64,000 nt of DNA, from assembly GCF_024741135.1 (NCBI RefSeq), contig NZ_JANSUY010000001.1, positions 496,001-560,000 of the forward strand. Reading direction: 5' to 3'. This document shows positions 9,428-16,451 of the stretch, in pieces. A model generated the notes under the pieces. It saw only the letters and a list, made by a program, of their open reading frames with translations, was not told the origin of the DNA and did no database searches. Within the stretch, counting starts at the first letter, position 1. Each line of letters begins with the position of its first letter. This DNA comes from Aquiflexum gelatinilyticum (GTDB taxonomy: Bacteria > Bacteroidota > Bacteroidia > Cytophagales > Cyclobacteriaceae). The position numbers were made by a program, and so were the translations under genes.

Positions 9428-10027
9428 ATGGGAGGAATTAAGTCAAAACTTACAAAAGTTATTTATAGGAATAAATTCCCTATTCAAGAATACAAGCCGG
9501 TTAAAAAAACAATTCCGGATAAAACCATCCAAGTCGCATCTGCATGGAAAGGCTTGGAATTAATTATTGAAGATATCTTGGATCAATTTAATATTGAAAG
9601 GCACAGTTGTATCGAATTTGGTGTAGAATTTGGATTTTCGGCCGTGGTCTTCTCCAATTATTTTAAAAATGTAACCGGTGTTGATATATTTCTTGGGGAT
9701 GAGCATACGGTATTTAAGGGAGATCATTACGATAATACCAAGAAATCCTTATCTGAATTTGAAAACATTAAATTGGTTAGGTCTGATTATAAAGATTGGA
9801 TTAAGAAAGAAAATGATCAGTATGATTTTGCCCATGTCGATATTGTCCACAATTATAAAGAAACATATGAATGTGGCTTATGGGCAGTAAAACACAGCAA
9901 ATGTTGTATTTTTCATGATACAGATAGTTTTCCTGAGGTGAGACGTGCTGTTTTTGATATTGCCAAAATAACGGGGAAGAATGCATACAATTACCCATTT
10001 CACAATGGATTGGGTATCATAGTTTAA
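9428..10027 (+). CDS. Class I SAM-dependent methyltransferase-like protein
   Basis: About 199 residues from the ATG at 9428; a TTG at 9398 is also in frame but there is no reason to prefer it. The SAM-binding motif I is CIEFGVEFGFSAVVF, motif II region is NVTGVDIF, and DFAHVDIVHNYKET followed by FHDTDSF matches the Methyltransf_24-type fold (often sugar or polyketide O-methyltransferases). The C-terminus ends shortly after the last strand. With the preceding RgpF-like gene it may modify a surface glycan, but they are separated by an untranslated spacer. Substrate unknown. Confidence 0.65.
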   Translation: MGGIKSKLTKVIYRNKFPIQEYKPVKKTIPDKTIQVASAWKGLELIIEDILDQFNIERHSCIEFGVEFGFSAVVFSNYFKNVTGVDIFLGDEHTVFKGDHYDNTKKSLSEFENIKLVRSDYKDWIKKENDQYDFAHVDIVHNYKETYECGLWAVKHSKCCIFHDTDSFPEVRRAVFDIAKITGKNAYNYPFHNGLGIIV

Positions 10028-10204
10028 TTAGCGCAATATGAATGGTATGAATAAAATGTTGGGGTGCCTTAGAACAACATGAATACTCAAAGCCGGATTT
10101 CAAAAATAGATTGTAGCGGCAATAGAAATCGAATTCAGGTAGGAATTGCAAAATGATTTTGAGTCAGCCAAAATGCGTTTGCTCGTAAATAAATCAAGCA
10201 AGAC

Positions 10205-10488
10205 TATTTTTACATTAAATCCTTCATTCATTCCTTTTTCCGCGCTGCCCTTGTTTTTTATATCGATTGGGATTTCAAAAAATGGACTTCCATGACCGTC
10301 TTGATAATAGGCAGCCTAGTTCCCGATTTTGAAAAACTCACCAACAGGAGACTGGGGAACATGTTTAGCCATACTTGGGAAGGTATTTTCTGGTTCAGCT
10401 TGCCGGTAGGGTTATTGCCCTGATTTTTTTTGATGGGCTTTTGGCGACTTGTTTGAAATACCAAAAAGAATTAAGTTTAAATAGTTGA
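10205..10488 (+). pseudogene. Decayed DUF4184-like gene fragment
   Basis: Translating three frames in succession gives a recognisable but broken protein. The middle piece, 10277-10423, reads KKWTSMTVLIIGSLVPDFEK and then MFSHTWEGIFWFSLPVG before a TGA. The 'IGS..PDFE' plus 'FSHT..G.FWF.LP.G' arrangement is what I know from DUF4184 membrane proteins. Pieces in other frames before (PSFIPFSALPLFFI) and after (ALIFFDGLLATCLKYQ) appear to be its continuation after frameshifts. No intact start exists. Its tail overlaps repeat copy A. Confidence 0.6.
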
Positions 10489-10569
10489 AACTTATCCGGA
10501 ACTGTCGTGCCATGTATGTCCTAGGCGTATGTGGCGGCATGATTTTGGGAAGCAAACCGGTAATATCTA
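10426..10569 (+). repeat. Cassette-boundary repeat, copy A
   Basis: About 143 bp that align with 11092-11235 with one single-base gap and roughly 70% identity. The best conserved block is AAAAAGAATTAAGTTTAAAT (10463-10482), followed by TTGAAA, TATCCG and AACTGT, and ending in ATGATT and AAGCAAA. It ends 25 bp before the start of the small membrane protein gene at 10594, just as copy B ends shortly before the DUF5343 gene. The hairpin that copy B carries has decayed here. Confidence 0.7.
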
Positions 10570-10593
10570 ACCTAACTTCAAAACCATACTGAT

Positions 10594-10866
10594 ATGGAAA
10601 AAAAGAGCTTCACAGAGATGACTGATGACGAATTATTGGTCGAAAAAGACAAACTGAAAAAATCGAAAATTTTTCACGCCACCATGATTGGCTTTCTTGC
10701 CGGAATCCTCATTTTTGGATTGGTAGGATGGGGTTTATCAGAGGAAAAACGTTTAGGATTTTTTATACCCATGTTGATTCCCATGTTGATCATTTACAGA
10801 TTGGTTAAAAATCCAAAAGGGAATAAGGATTTGGAGGAAGCCCTGAAAGAACGTCGGCTGAATTGA
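10594..10866 (+). CDS. Small two-helix membrane protein
   Basis: 90 residues: a charged N-terminal stretch (MEKKSFTEMTDDELLVEKDK), two hydrophobic helices (about 28-48 and 54-68), and a charged C-terminus. This short family occurs in Bacteroidota genomes but I know of no assigned role. It lies between two copies of the boundary repeat (10426-10569 and 11092-11235), so it could be the cargo of a cassette. The reading frame is intact although the surrounding DNA is full of gene remnants. Confidence 0.6.
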   Translation: MEKKSFTEMTDDELLVEKDKLKKSKIFHATMIGFLAGILIFGLVGWGLSEEKRLGFFIPMLIPMLIIYRLVKNPKGNKDLEEALKERRLN

Positions 10867-11091
10867 AGTTGACCGGTTGAAATACGACCAAGCCTTTTCC
10901 TAAGCAGTTTTTTTGTGGATTTCTCTTGACGGTGAAGAGGATAAATGGGGATTGATCATCACAACTTTTCAGCTTTTATGATAGGTCTGATTGCTATGTT
11001 GCTTTGGATTAGTTCTTTAATGAGTAGCTGTCAAAAACTTAAATAGACAAGCTAGGATGCTGTCACCCTTGAACTGCCATATTTTGATTTA
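10867..11091 (+). pseudogene. Untranslated gene remnants
   Basis: A short open piece at about 10972-11046 (AFMIGLIAMLLWISSLMSSC) follows KWGLIITTFQ in another frame and ends at a TAG. This hydrophobic tail may be the displaced C-terminus of the same DUF4184-like gene whose front part lies near 10277. There is no start codon or continuous frame. Weak evidence. Confidence 0.35.
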
Positions 11092-11235
11092 TTTTTTGAT
11101 GAGCTGTAAGCGGTTTGTTTAAAAAACTAAAAAGAATTAAGTTTAAATAATTGAAATATATCCGCAACTGTTGCGCTATGCATTCTATTTGGCATACATA
11201 GCGCAATGATTGCATGAAGCAAATCGTTAGCATAA
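11092..11235 (+). repeat. Cassette-boundary repeat, copy B, with hairpin
   Basis: The second copy of the ~143 bp repeat described at 10426. It contains a perfect 10 bp inverted repeat, TTGCGCTATG ... CATAGCGCAA (about 11171-11206), able to form a hairpin, and ends in GTTAGCATAA (11226-11235). That end sequence is the exact reverse complement of TTATGCTAAC at 12468-12477, directly after the stop codon of the HEPN gene. Confidence 0.75.
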
Positions 11236-11258
11236 ATTAAAAATATAAACAGAAACTT

Positions 11259-11891
11259 ATGGCTCTACCAACAGCGTATCTTGTTACAACAAAGAATTTA
11301 CAACCAATAATTAATTCTTTGATTTCAGCTAAGGCACCAGACAAATTGACTGGAGGGTTCTTAAAGACATTGGGGTTCACGAGCAGTAATGACACCTTAT
11401 ATGTAAAACTATTTAAGGAAATAGGATTAATAGATGCCAATGGAACCCCAACTAGTAAATATTATGAATTTATCGACCAATCTCAAACTGCAAAGATTTT
11501 AGCTACTTGTATAGAGGAAGGTTACTCTGATTTGTTTGCGATTAATAAGCAAGCATATAAAATGACGGAGGAGGAGGTTAAAAATAAGCTAAAGACTTTA
11601 ACCCAAGGCACAATTGATGAAAGTATTTTGAAGTTAATGGCTAAGACTTTTAAAGCACTAACAGAAATTGCTGATTGGTCAGTAAGCCACTCAAAGCCTG
11701 CAAAAAAATTGGAAGAGACCGAGGATACCAAAGTTTTCCATCAACATAGTCAAATTAATTTACCTGCATCTTCAAATGAGTCAGTTATAAATCCCACTCT
11801 TCACTACAATATTCAAATCCACTTGCCCGAAACCAGAGATTCTTCCGTCTATGACGCTATTTTTAAAAGTCTAAAACAACACTTACTCTAA
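11259..11891 (+). CDS. DUF5343 family protein
   Basis: 210 residues. The N-terminal ~140 residues look like DUF5343: PTAYLVTTKNLQPIINSLI, KLTGGFLKTLGFTSSNDTLY, LFKEIGLIDANGTPTSKYYE and ADWSVSHS. The layout resembles a winged-helix-like domain often annotated as DNA-associated. The C-terminus (about 165-210) has an INLPASSNES...LHYNIQIHLPETRD stretch, seen also in other proteins paired with HEPN partners. The stop codon overlaps the start of the HEPN gene (ATGG at 11891), so the two are translationally coupled. Role unknown; an antitoxin or sensor role is plausible by pairing. Confidence 0.75.
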   Translation: MALPTAYLVTTKNLQPIINSLISAKAPDKLTGGFLKTLGFTSSNDTLYVKLFKEIGLIDANGTPTSKYYEFIDQSQTAKILATCIEEGYSDLFAINKQAYKMTEEEVKNKLKTLTQGTIDESILKLMAKTFKALTEIADWSVSHSKPAKKLEETEDTKVFHQHSQINLPASSNESVINPTLHYNIQIHLPETRDSSVYDAIFKSLKQHLL

Positions 11892-12466
11892 TGGATAAAT
11901 ATTATTCATTTGTATTTAAAGGACTATTGACTGAAGAGGCTTTGGATAAGGCTGGTAGAAAAAATCCAGCTCTTTTAAGCAAGATAGAAAATGCGGAATT
12001 AGAAAAACGACTTTGCATTGACCAGGTTGAAGATTCCATATTGATTAAAGCTCAAAATATGTCATTGGTATTTATTGCAATTTATTCTTTTGAAAATACT
12101 GTTCGTGCTTTCGTAGAAAAGAAATTGTTAGAAGAAATCGGGGAGAATTGGTGGGACGACTCTGTTCCTGAAAGTATAAGGAAGAAAGCTGCGATTAGAA
12201 AGGATGAGGAGGATAAAATCAAATGGCACACGCAAAGAGGCGAGTCTTTAATTCAATTTATTGATTTTGGAGACTTATCTTCTATAATTAATAAAAAATG
12301 GGACTTGTTTCAACCCCATTTAAACTCATATGAATGGGCCAACCAACTATTTAAGTCTGTTGAAAGGTCAAGAAATGTCATTATGCACAGTGGCTATTTG
12401 TCTATGACAGACATTGAACGGGTTGGCGCATTGATCAGAGATTGGTATAATCAAACTAGTTTATAA
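11891..12466 (+). CDS. Swt1-type HEPN protein, candidate ribonuclease toxin
   Basis: 191 residues, mostly helical. The segment MSLVFIAIYSFENTVRAFV (about 57-75) and the active-site motif RNVIMH (Arg161, Asn162, His166; Rx4H) match the Swt1-like HEPN domain. Such domains are metal-independent RNases in toxin-antitoxin, abortive infection and RNA-processing systems. The start overlaps the DUF5343 stop codon by one base. A 10 bp inverted repeat brackets the two-gene unit. No restriction-modification or CRISPR genes lie next to it. Confidence 0.75.
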   Translation: MDKYYSFVFKGLLTEEALDKAGRKNPALLSKIENAELEKRLCIDQVEDSILIKAQNMSLVFIAIYSFENTVRAFVEKKLLEEIGENWWDDSVPESIRKKAAIRKDEEDKIKWHTQRGESLIQFIDFGDLSSIINKKWDLFQPHLNSYEWANQLFKSVERSRNVIMHSGYLSMTDIERVGALIRDWYNQTSL

Positions 12467-12467
12467 C

Positions 12468-12595
12468 TTATGCTAACAGCACCAACCCAAAAGTGGCGGT
12501 ACATTGGTTAAATCAAGCTTTGAGTTTCTATCAAAGTCTGCGTTTGTTTGACAGTGAAGTGCTTCGAAATCGCCGGGATCCCAAAACGTTAAAAA
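12468..12595 (+). other. attC-like structured non-coding segment
   Basis: The segment opens with TTATGCTAAC (12468-12477) one base after the HEPN stop codon and ends at ACGTTAAAAA just before the HNH start. Nested complementary pairs can be drawn: TAAC (12474-12477) with GTTA (12588-12591), CCC (12486-12488) with GGG (12575-12577), GGCG (12495-12498) with CGCC (12571-12574), and an inner CTTTGA/TCAAAG hairpin (12518-12523/12531-12536). This resembles an integron attC site in outline, but the core GTTRRRY is imperfect and no integrase is in the window. Confidence 0.4.
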
Positions 12596-13573
12596 ATGGT
12601 TGACTTGAACGACTTTAAACAACAGAGCGAATGCTTTTACAAGAATGAACATTATTCTGTTCGTGACAACGGAGCGGTATTACGTTTACCACTTGACCCA
12701 ACACGACCAAGACCAACAGATAATAAATGGACTCCCGGTAAAATAAACAACAAATCAGGCTATTTTGAAATTGCTACGGTTCCAATTCACAGAATAATTG
12801 CAACTGCATTTCACGGAGAACCACCAACAAAAGAACACGTCGTTGACCACATTGATACAAACAAACAAAATAACCGACCAGAAAATCTACGTTGGGTAAC
12901 AAGATTAGAAAACATACTGCTTAACCCAATCACAGCAAGACGGATAGAACTTGTTTGCGGAAGCATTGAAGAATTTCTTGCCGACCCTTCAAAATTCCGA
13001 GACAAATTCCAAGAACCAAATTATGCATGGATGTGTACGGTTAGTGTTCAAGAAGCACAAGCAAGTAAATCAAGACTTTTGGCTTGGGCTGAAAGCAACA
13101 AACCATTAAGAGGTGGAAAATTAGGAGATTGGATACATAATCGAAGATCACAAAATGTTCGAATTGAGGAAGTTCCCGAATTTACAAATTCATTAACTCT
13201 AAATGCAAAACAGAAAAGTTGGAAAACACCCACCGAATTTCCTTGTTGCCCTCAACAATTTGGTACCAATCCAATTTTGGAATACAGTGAAAAACTAAAA
13301 GTAAAAAAAGTGTTTTCTCTAAATCAGTATTCCAAATCAATTATTGAGAATTTTGCCATTTCAAAAGACGAAACCGTTTTATGGATTATGTGCAAGAGCA
13401 GTGACGAAAACGCCATAAAACCTTACTCTTTAGCGGAAGTAACTTATTTGAATGATTATTTTGTACATAATTACCTTGGAAGTTTTTTCAAGAAAGATGG
13501 TGCAGAGAAACAATTTACCCTTGCTCAAGGACTCGAATGGACAGGAGGCGAAACATTTGACGAACAATGCTAG
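12596..13573 (+). CDS. HNH endonuclease family protein
   Basis: 325 residues with an HNH_3-type core: PIHRIIATAFHG (63-74), VVDHIDTNKQNNRPENLRWVT (split: VVDHID 82-87; NRPENLRW 93-100). The preceding region has a NUMOD-like 'RDNGAVLRLPLD' stretch (23-34). These proteins cleave DNA at the HNH centre with a divalent metal; free-standing ones include homing endonucleases. The C-terminal ~200 residues match nothing I know. AT-rich codon usage. It ends 57 bp before the left copy of the 49 bp direct repeat, so it may belong to the same insertion history. Confidence 0.7.
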   Translation: MVDLNDFKQQSECFYKNEHYSVRDNGAVLRLPLDPTRPRPTDNKWTPGKINNKSGYFEIATVPIHRIIATAFHGEPPTKEHVVDHIDTNKQNNRPENLRWVTRLENILLNPITARRIELVCGSIEEFLADPSKFRDKFQEPNYAWMCTVSVQEAQASKSRLLAWAESNKPLRGGKLGDWIHNRRSQNVRIEEVPEFTNSLTLNAKQKSWKTPTEFPCCPQQFGTNPILEYSEKLKVKKVFSLNQYSKSIIENFAISKDETVLWIMCKSSDENAIKPYSLAEVTYLNDYFVHNYLGSFFKKDGAEKQFTLAQGLEWTGGETFDEQC

Positions 13574-13629
13574 AAAATAAACCAAATCTGGTTAAGCCAT
13601 CCTAACTACCTTTTAGTATTGTCAATCCA

Positions 13630-13678
13630 CCTTAATATTGTAAAACTAAATTTCAAATTTTAATGAAATCCATCTATC
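13630..13678 (+). repeat. 49 bp direct repeat, left copy
   Basis: Bases 13630-13678 are identical to 15752-15800. A further 21 bp to the left (13609-13629 against 15731-15751) match at about 15 positions. The right copy is the promoter region and first codons of the PEGA lipoprotein gene. The left copy therefore carries an orphan ATGAAATCCATCTATC (starting 13663) that continues only to a 20-codon frame ending in TAG at about 13723-13725. Confidence 0.95.
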
Positions 13679-13741
13679 CCCCTTACTACAGATATAAAAT
13701 GATAGAAATAGGGGCTAACCTCTAGCCAAAATTAGAAAAGG

Positions 13742-15040
13742 ATGAGTACAGAAAGAATTGAAGAAAACCCATCATTCAAAGACTTAAAAGAAAAATTTGA
13801 TTCTTTTCAAAGCCTGAAAGGATTCCTGAAATTCTTTTCATTTCTTGGATTGATTGACAAGAACAAATTCAAAGAAGACTTCGGCAAGTTCGAAGGAATG
13901 AAAAAGGAACTTGAAGAACTCTCTAAAATTCCTGATACTTTCAATAGGCTATTTGCGAAAAGAGGCTGGATTGCTTGTGAATCCATGAAGGCCGATATCT
14001 TGAAAGAAGCAATTGAGAGAGCTGAAAATGAATCAATAGAAGCAGGCGAAAGAATCCTAATCGAATATTTCAAAAGTGAGAATTTGAGATGGAAGATCGG
14101 AACACTATTTGGTACACCTGAAATGAAGATCCGAGTCTCAATAATTAACCACGCATATGATGAGTTTATAGAACGGGATTACATGTCGTGTATACCATTA
14201 ATATTAATGGTTATTGATGGTGCTGTCTCGGATGTGAATAAAAAATATGGTTTCTTTTCGGAACAATCAGAGTTAAAATCCTGGGATTCAATTGCGGCTC
14301 ATAGTACAGGTTTGTCGGTTCTACGAGACCTCTTCTTCAAAGGAAGAAATAAAACAACAAGTGAGCAGATTGAAACCCCTTTCCGAAATGGCATCCTTCA
14401 TGGAAGAGATCTTGGTTTTGCAAATGAAGTTGTTGCAACTAAATGTTGGTCAGCCTTATTCGCAGTAAGAGATTGGATTCAAGCAATTCGCTCAGAACCT
14501 AAAAGAAAAGAGAAAGAACCTGAACTACCATGGAGAGAAACTCTTAGTCTTTGGAATAAAGTTCAAGAATCTAAGAAAAGGTTGATTGATTGGAAACCTA
14601 GAGCTGTGGAACTTGGAAAAGATGCCCCAAGATCTGGCGAAATAACAGATTACAACTTTGGAACTCCTGAGAGAACGCTCGTTGAGTTCATAAACTATTG
14701 GAAATCTAGCAACTACGGAGCTATGGCTGAGCAAGTTAGTACCTTTGTTTTTGATGAAAAATCTCCTAGCAAACGAGCTGGTGAGATTAGAAGATTGTTA
14801 GCCACTAAAACTCCTCAGAAATTCGAAATATTGGCAATCGATGATCAAGCTGCCGCTATTACTGAAATATCTGTCAGAATAAGTGCAGAAGTAGGTGAAG
14901 AAACTATCATTTTCGATCATACTTTTAGATTGATCTATGAAGATGAGAATAACCAAACATTGGTAAGAGGAGAATTTGGTGGCTCATGGCGATTGATAAA
15001 GAATTTTTGGAACTTAGAATTTATCGAATTGCAAAAATAA
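13742..15040 (+). CDS. HEPN-domain protein with C-terminal extension
   Basis: 432 residues. The N-terminal ~250 residues are helical and contain PFRNGILHGRDLGF, in which RNGILH (Arg215, Asn216, His220) is the Rx4H motif of HEPN ribonucleases, close to the Apea-like HEPN form. AKRGWIACESM (72-82) is a further conserved-looking segment. The last ~120 residues (TLVEFINYWKSSNYGAMAEQ ... GEFGGSWRLI) resemble an NTF2/SnoaL-like fold. Together with the small gene behind it, it fills a segment bracketed by the 49 bp direct repeat. Probable RNA-targeting defence or stress protein; function not established. Confidence 0.65.
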   Translation: MSTERIEENPSFKDLKEKFDSFQSLKGFLKFFSFLGLIDKNKFKEDFGKFEGMKKELEELSKIPDTFNRLFAKRGWIACESMKADILKEAIERAENESIEAGERILIEYFKSENLRWKIGTLFGTPEMKIRVSIINHAYDEFIERDYMSCIPLILMVIDGAVSDVNKKYGFFSEQSELKSWDSIAAHSTGLSVLRDLFFKGRNKTTSEQIETPFRNGILHGRDLGFANEVVATKCWSALFAVRDWIQAIRSEPKRKEKEPELPWRETLSLWNKVQESKKRLIDWKPRAVELGKDAPRSGEITDYNFGTPERTLVEFINYWKSSNYGAMAEQVSTFVFDEKSPSKRAGEIRRLLATKTPQKFEILAIDDQAAAITEISVRISAEVGEETIIFDHTFRLIYEDENNQTLVRGEFGGSWRLIKNFWNLEFIELQK

Positions 15041-15174
15041 AAGTGGCTAACAAACACTATCATCCATAAGCTAAACGAGCTATTTGCAAAGGCTAGTGGG
15101 ATTAGATACTTTTAAAGATGTTTGAAAAGTCCAGCTTAAGGAGGATAGTTGGAGGTTACATAAACAAAAAAACA

Positions 15175-15543
15175 ATGTTCGGACTATTTAAAAAAAGAAC
15201 ATATCAAATAGATTTCTCTGAGAACAATAAAGAGCGATTTACTGCACTGTTGACTGAGATTCACGAGATTCTTCGTGATTCAGCCTATTCAGCACAGGCA
15301 AATTGGATTATGCAGATTTTATCATCAATCCAAAATGAAGACAAGGAAGGATTTAAACAAAAAGTAATTTCGGCTGATCTTCTGGGTGGATCTGGTTCTG
15401 TTATTGACGTCTGGATTGAAGACGAGAATAAAATGGAAAGATTGGATTACTTAATGAATGACTTTTTGGAATTGTCTGTAAAATCAGGACTAAACCATAG
15501 CGCTTTAAAATCAAGTATGACAAGAAAAATTAAAAATAACTAA
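15175..15543 (+). CDS. Small protein of unknown function next to HEPN gene
   Basis: 122 residues from the ATG at 15175 (MFGLFKKRTYQ); a frame continues upstream to 15118 but MFGLF has the better leader (AAAAAACA). It has helices, a GGSGSVIDVWIED stretch (about 73-85) and a basic C-terminus. The pattern 'G.GS..DV' occurs in a small family I cannot name firmly. The 134 bp gap after the HEPN gene and the shared insertion make it a possible partner or immunity protein, which is inference only. Confidence 0.55.
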   Translation: MFGLFKKRTYQIDFSENNKERFTALLTEIHEILRDSAYSAQANWIMQILSSIQNEDKEGFKQKVISADLLGGSGSVIDVWIEDENKMERLDYLMNDFLELSVKSGLNHSALKSSMTRKIKNN

Positions 15544-15751
15544 CCTCAAAAACCTTTCTAAAAATCGCACTTCAAACCTTCATTGAACCATTTTTCTCCG
15601 TATCGTTTTTCTTAAAAATATAGGATACGGCTTAGACAAGCATCCACCCTAAAGTAATATTTCAAGAAATAAAATTCTATTTTTGGATTAATTACGACCA
15701 AAAAAGATCCAAAACTTTTCCCCCTCCCTTCCTTGTAGTTTTGACAATAGG
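15544..15751. other. Spacer with hairpin at right end of the HEPN insertion
   Basis: No gene. CCGTATC (15598-15604) and GATACGG (15624-15630) form a 7 bp inverted repeat with an A/T-rich loop, possibly a weak terminator for the genes before it. The final ~21 bases are the diverged upstream extension of the direct repeat. Confidence 0.5.
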
Positions 15752-15800
15752 CCTTAATATTGTAAAACTAAATTTCAAATTTTAATGAAATCCATCTATC
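15752..15800 (+). repeat. 49 bp direct repeat, right copy (5' end of PEGA gene)
   Basis: The intact copy. It comprises the leader CCTTAATATTGTAAAACTAA and on through the ATG of the lipoprotein gene at 15785 to codon 5. A TTG at about 15741 could serve as the -33 element of a Bacteroidota promoter. See the left copy at 13630. Confidence 0.95.
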
Positions 15801-16282
15801 TCCAATCCATTGCCTTATTTTTGGCTGTTGCTATTTTCTTTGCGAGTTGTGGCAGTACGACCATGATCCAATCTATCCCATCAGATGCCAAGCTGTATAT
15901 GAACGGCGAGTATATGGGGAATACGCCATACACTTACCGCGATACCAAAGTAGTAGGCAGTTCCACCTTGGTCAAATTGGAAAAAGAAGGTTACAACCCC
16001 TTTAATACCTCTTTTTCAAGGGATGAGGAATTGGATGTCGGCGCTTTGATCGGTGGGGTCTTTTTGTTGGTTCCATTCCTTTGGATCATGAAATACAAGC
16101 CATTCAGGACCTATGAGCTTCAGCCTGCTGCAGAAGGATTTGATACCAACTACTATTCCATCCCGAGCGGTTTGGATAAGGCCAAGGCAGATAAATTAAG
16201 AGAACTGAAAAAACTGTTGGACGAAGGTGTCATCACCAAGGAGGAGTTTGATGCTGAGAAAAAGAAGATCCTAGAAAGTTAA
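15785..16282 (+). CDS. PEGA-domain lipoprotein with C-terminal SHOCT motif
   Basis: 165 residues. Signal peptide with lipobox FFASC (about 18-22). A PEGA-type segment follows (IPSDAKLYMNGEYMGNTPY, about 31-49, and LVKLEKEGYNPF). One membrane-spanning stretch, VGALIGGVFLLVPFLWIM, is near 81-98. The C-terminus KADKLRELKKLLDEGVITKE is a SHOCT oligomerisation motif. Probably an envelope protein; PEGA proteins bind surface or cell-wall structures. Its first five codons and promoter are duplicated 2,122 bp upstream. Confidence 0.8.
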   Translation: MKSIYLQSIALFLAVAIFFASCGSTTMIQSIPSDAKLYMNGEYMGNTPYTYRDTKVVGSSTLVKLEKEGYNPFNTSFSRDEELDVGALIGGVFLLVPFLWIMKYKPFRTYELQPAAEGFDTNYYSIPSGLDKAKADKLRELKKLLDEGVITKEEFDAEKKKILES

Positions 16283-16312
16283 CATTCCTTTTTTTACGTA
16301 AAATCCATTTTC

Positions 16313-16353
16313 AAAAAGCGGTTATCCTGAATAGTTTCGGGTAGCCGCTTTTT
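16313..16353 (+). terminator. Rho-independent terminator after the PEGA gene
   Basis: AAAAAGCGG (16313-16321) pairs with CCGCTTTTT (16345-16353), with partial pairing inside, followed by CTTTTTAG. It lies 31 bp after the stop codon and can act in both directions. Confidence 0.75.
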
Positions 16354-16451
16354 CTTTTTAGCCTGCCATCTCCCACAAATTCACTTCCTTTTTCCATTGG
16401 GGCACGGTTAATGCACTAGTTTGATCCGGGCATTGCGTACTGAGGGCCGGA

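Noticed and set aside
10258-10464. Minus-strand open frame of 68 codons
   Set aside because: It is antisense to the decayed DUF4184-like fragment, which gives the better family match.
12468-12595. Firm call of an integron attC site
   Set aside because: The 3' core GTTAAAA does not fit GTTRRRY fully and no integrase is seen; kept only as attC-like.
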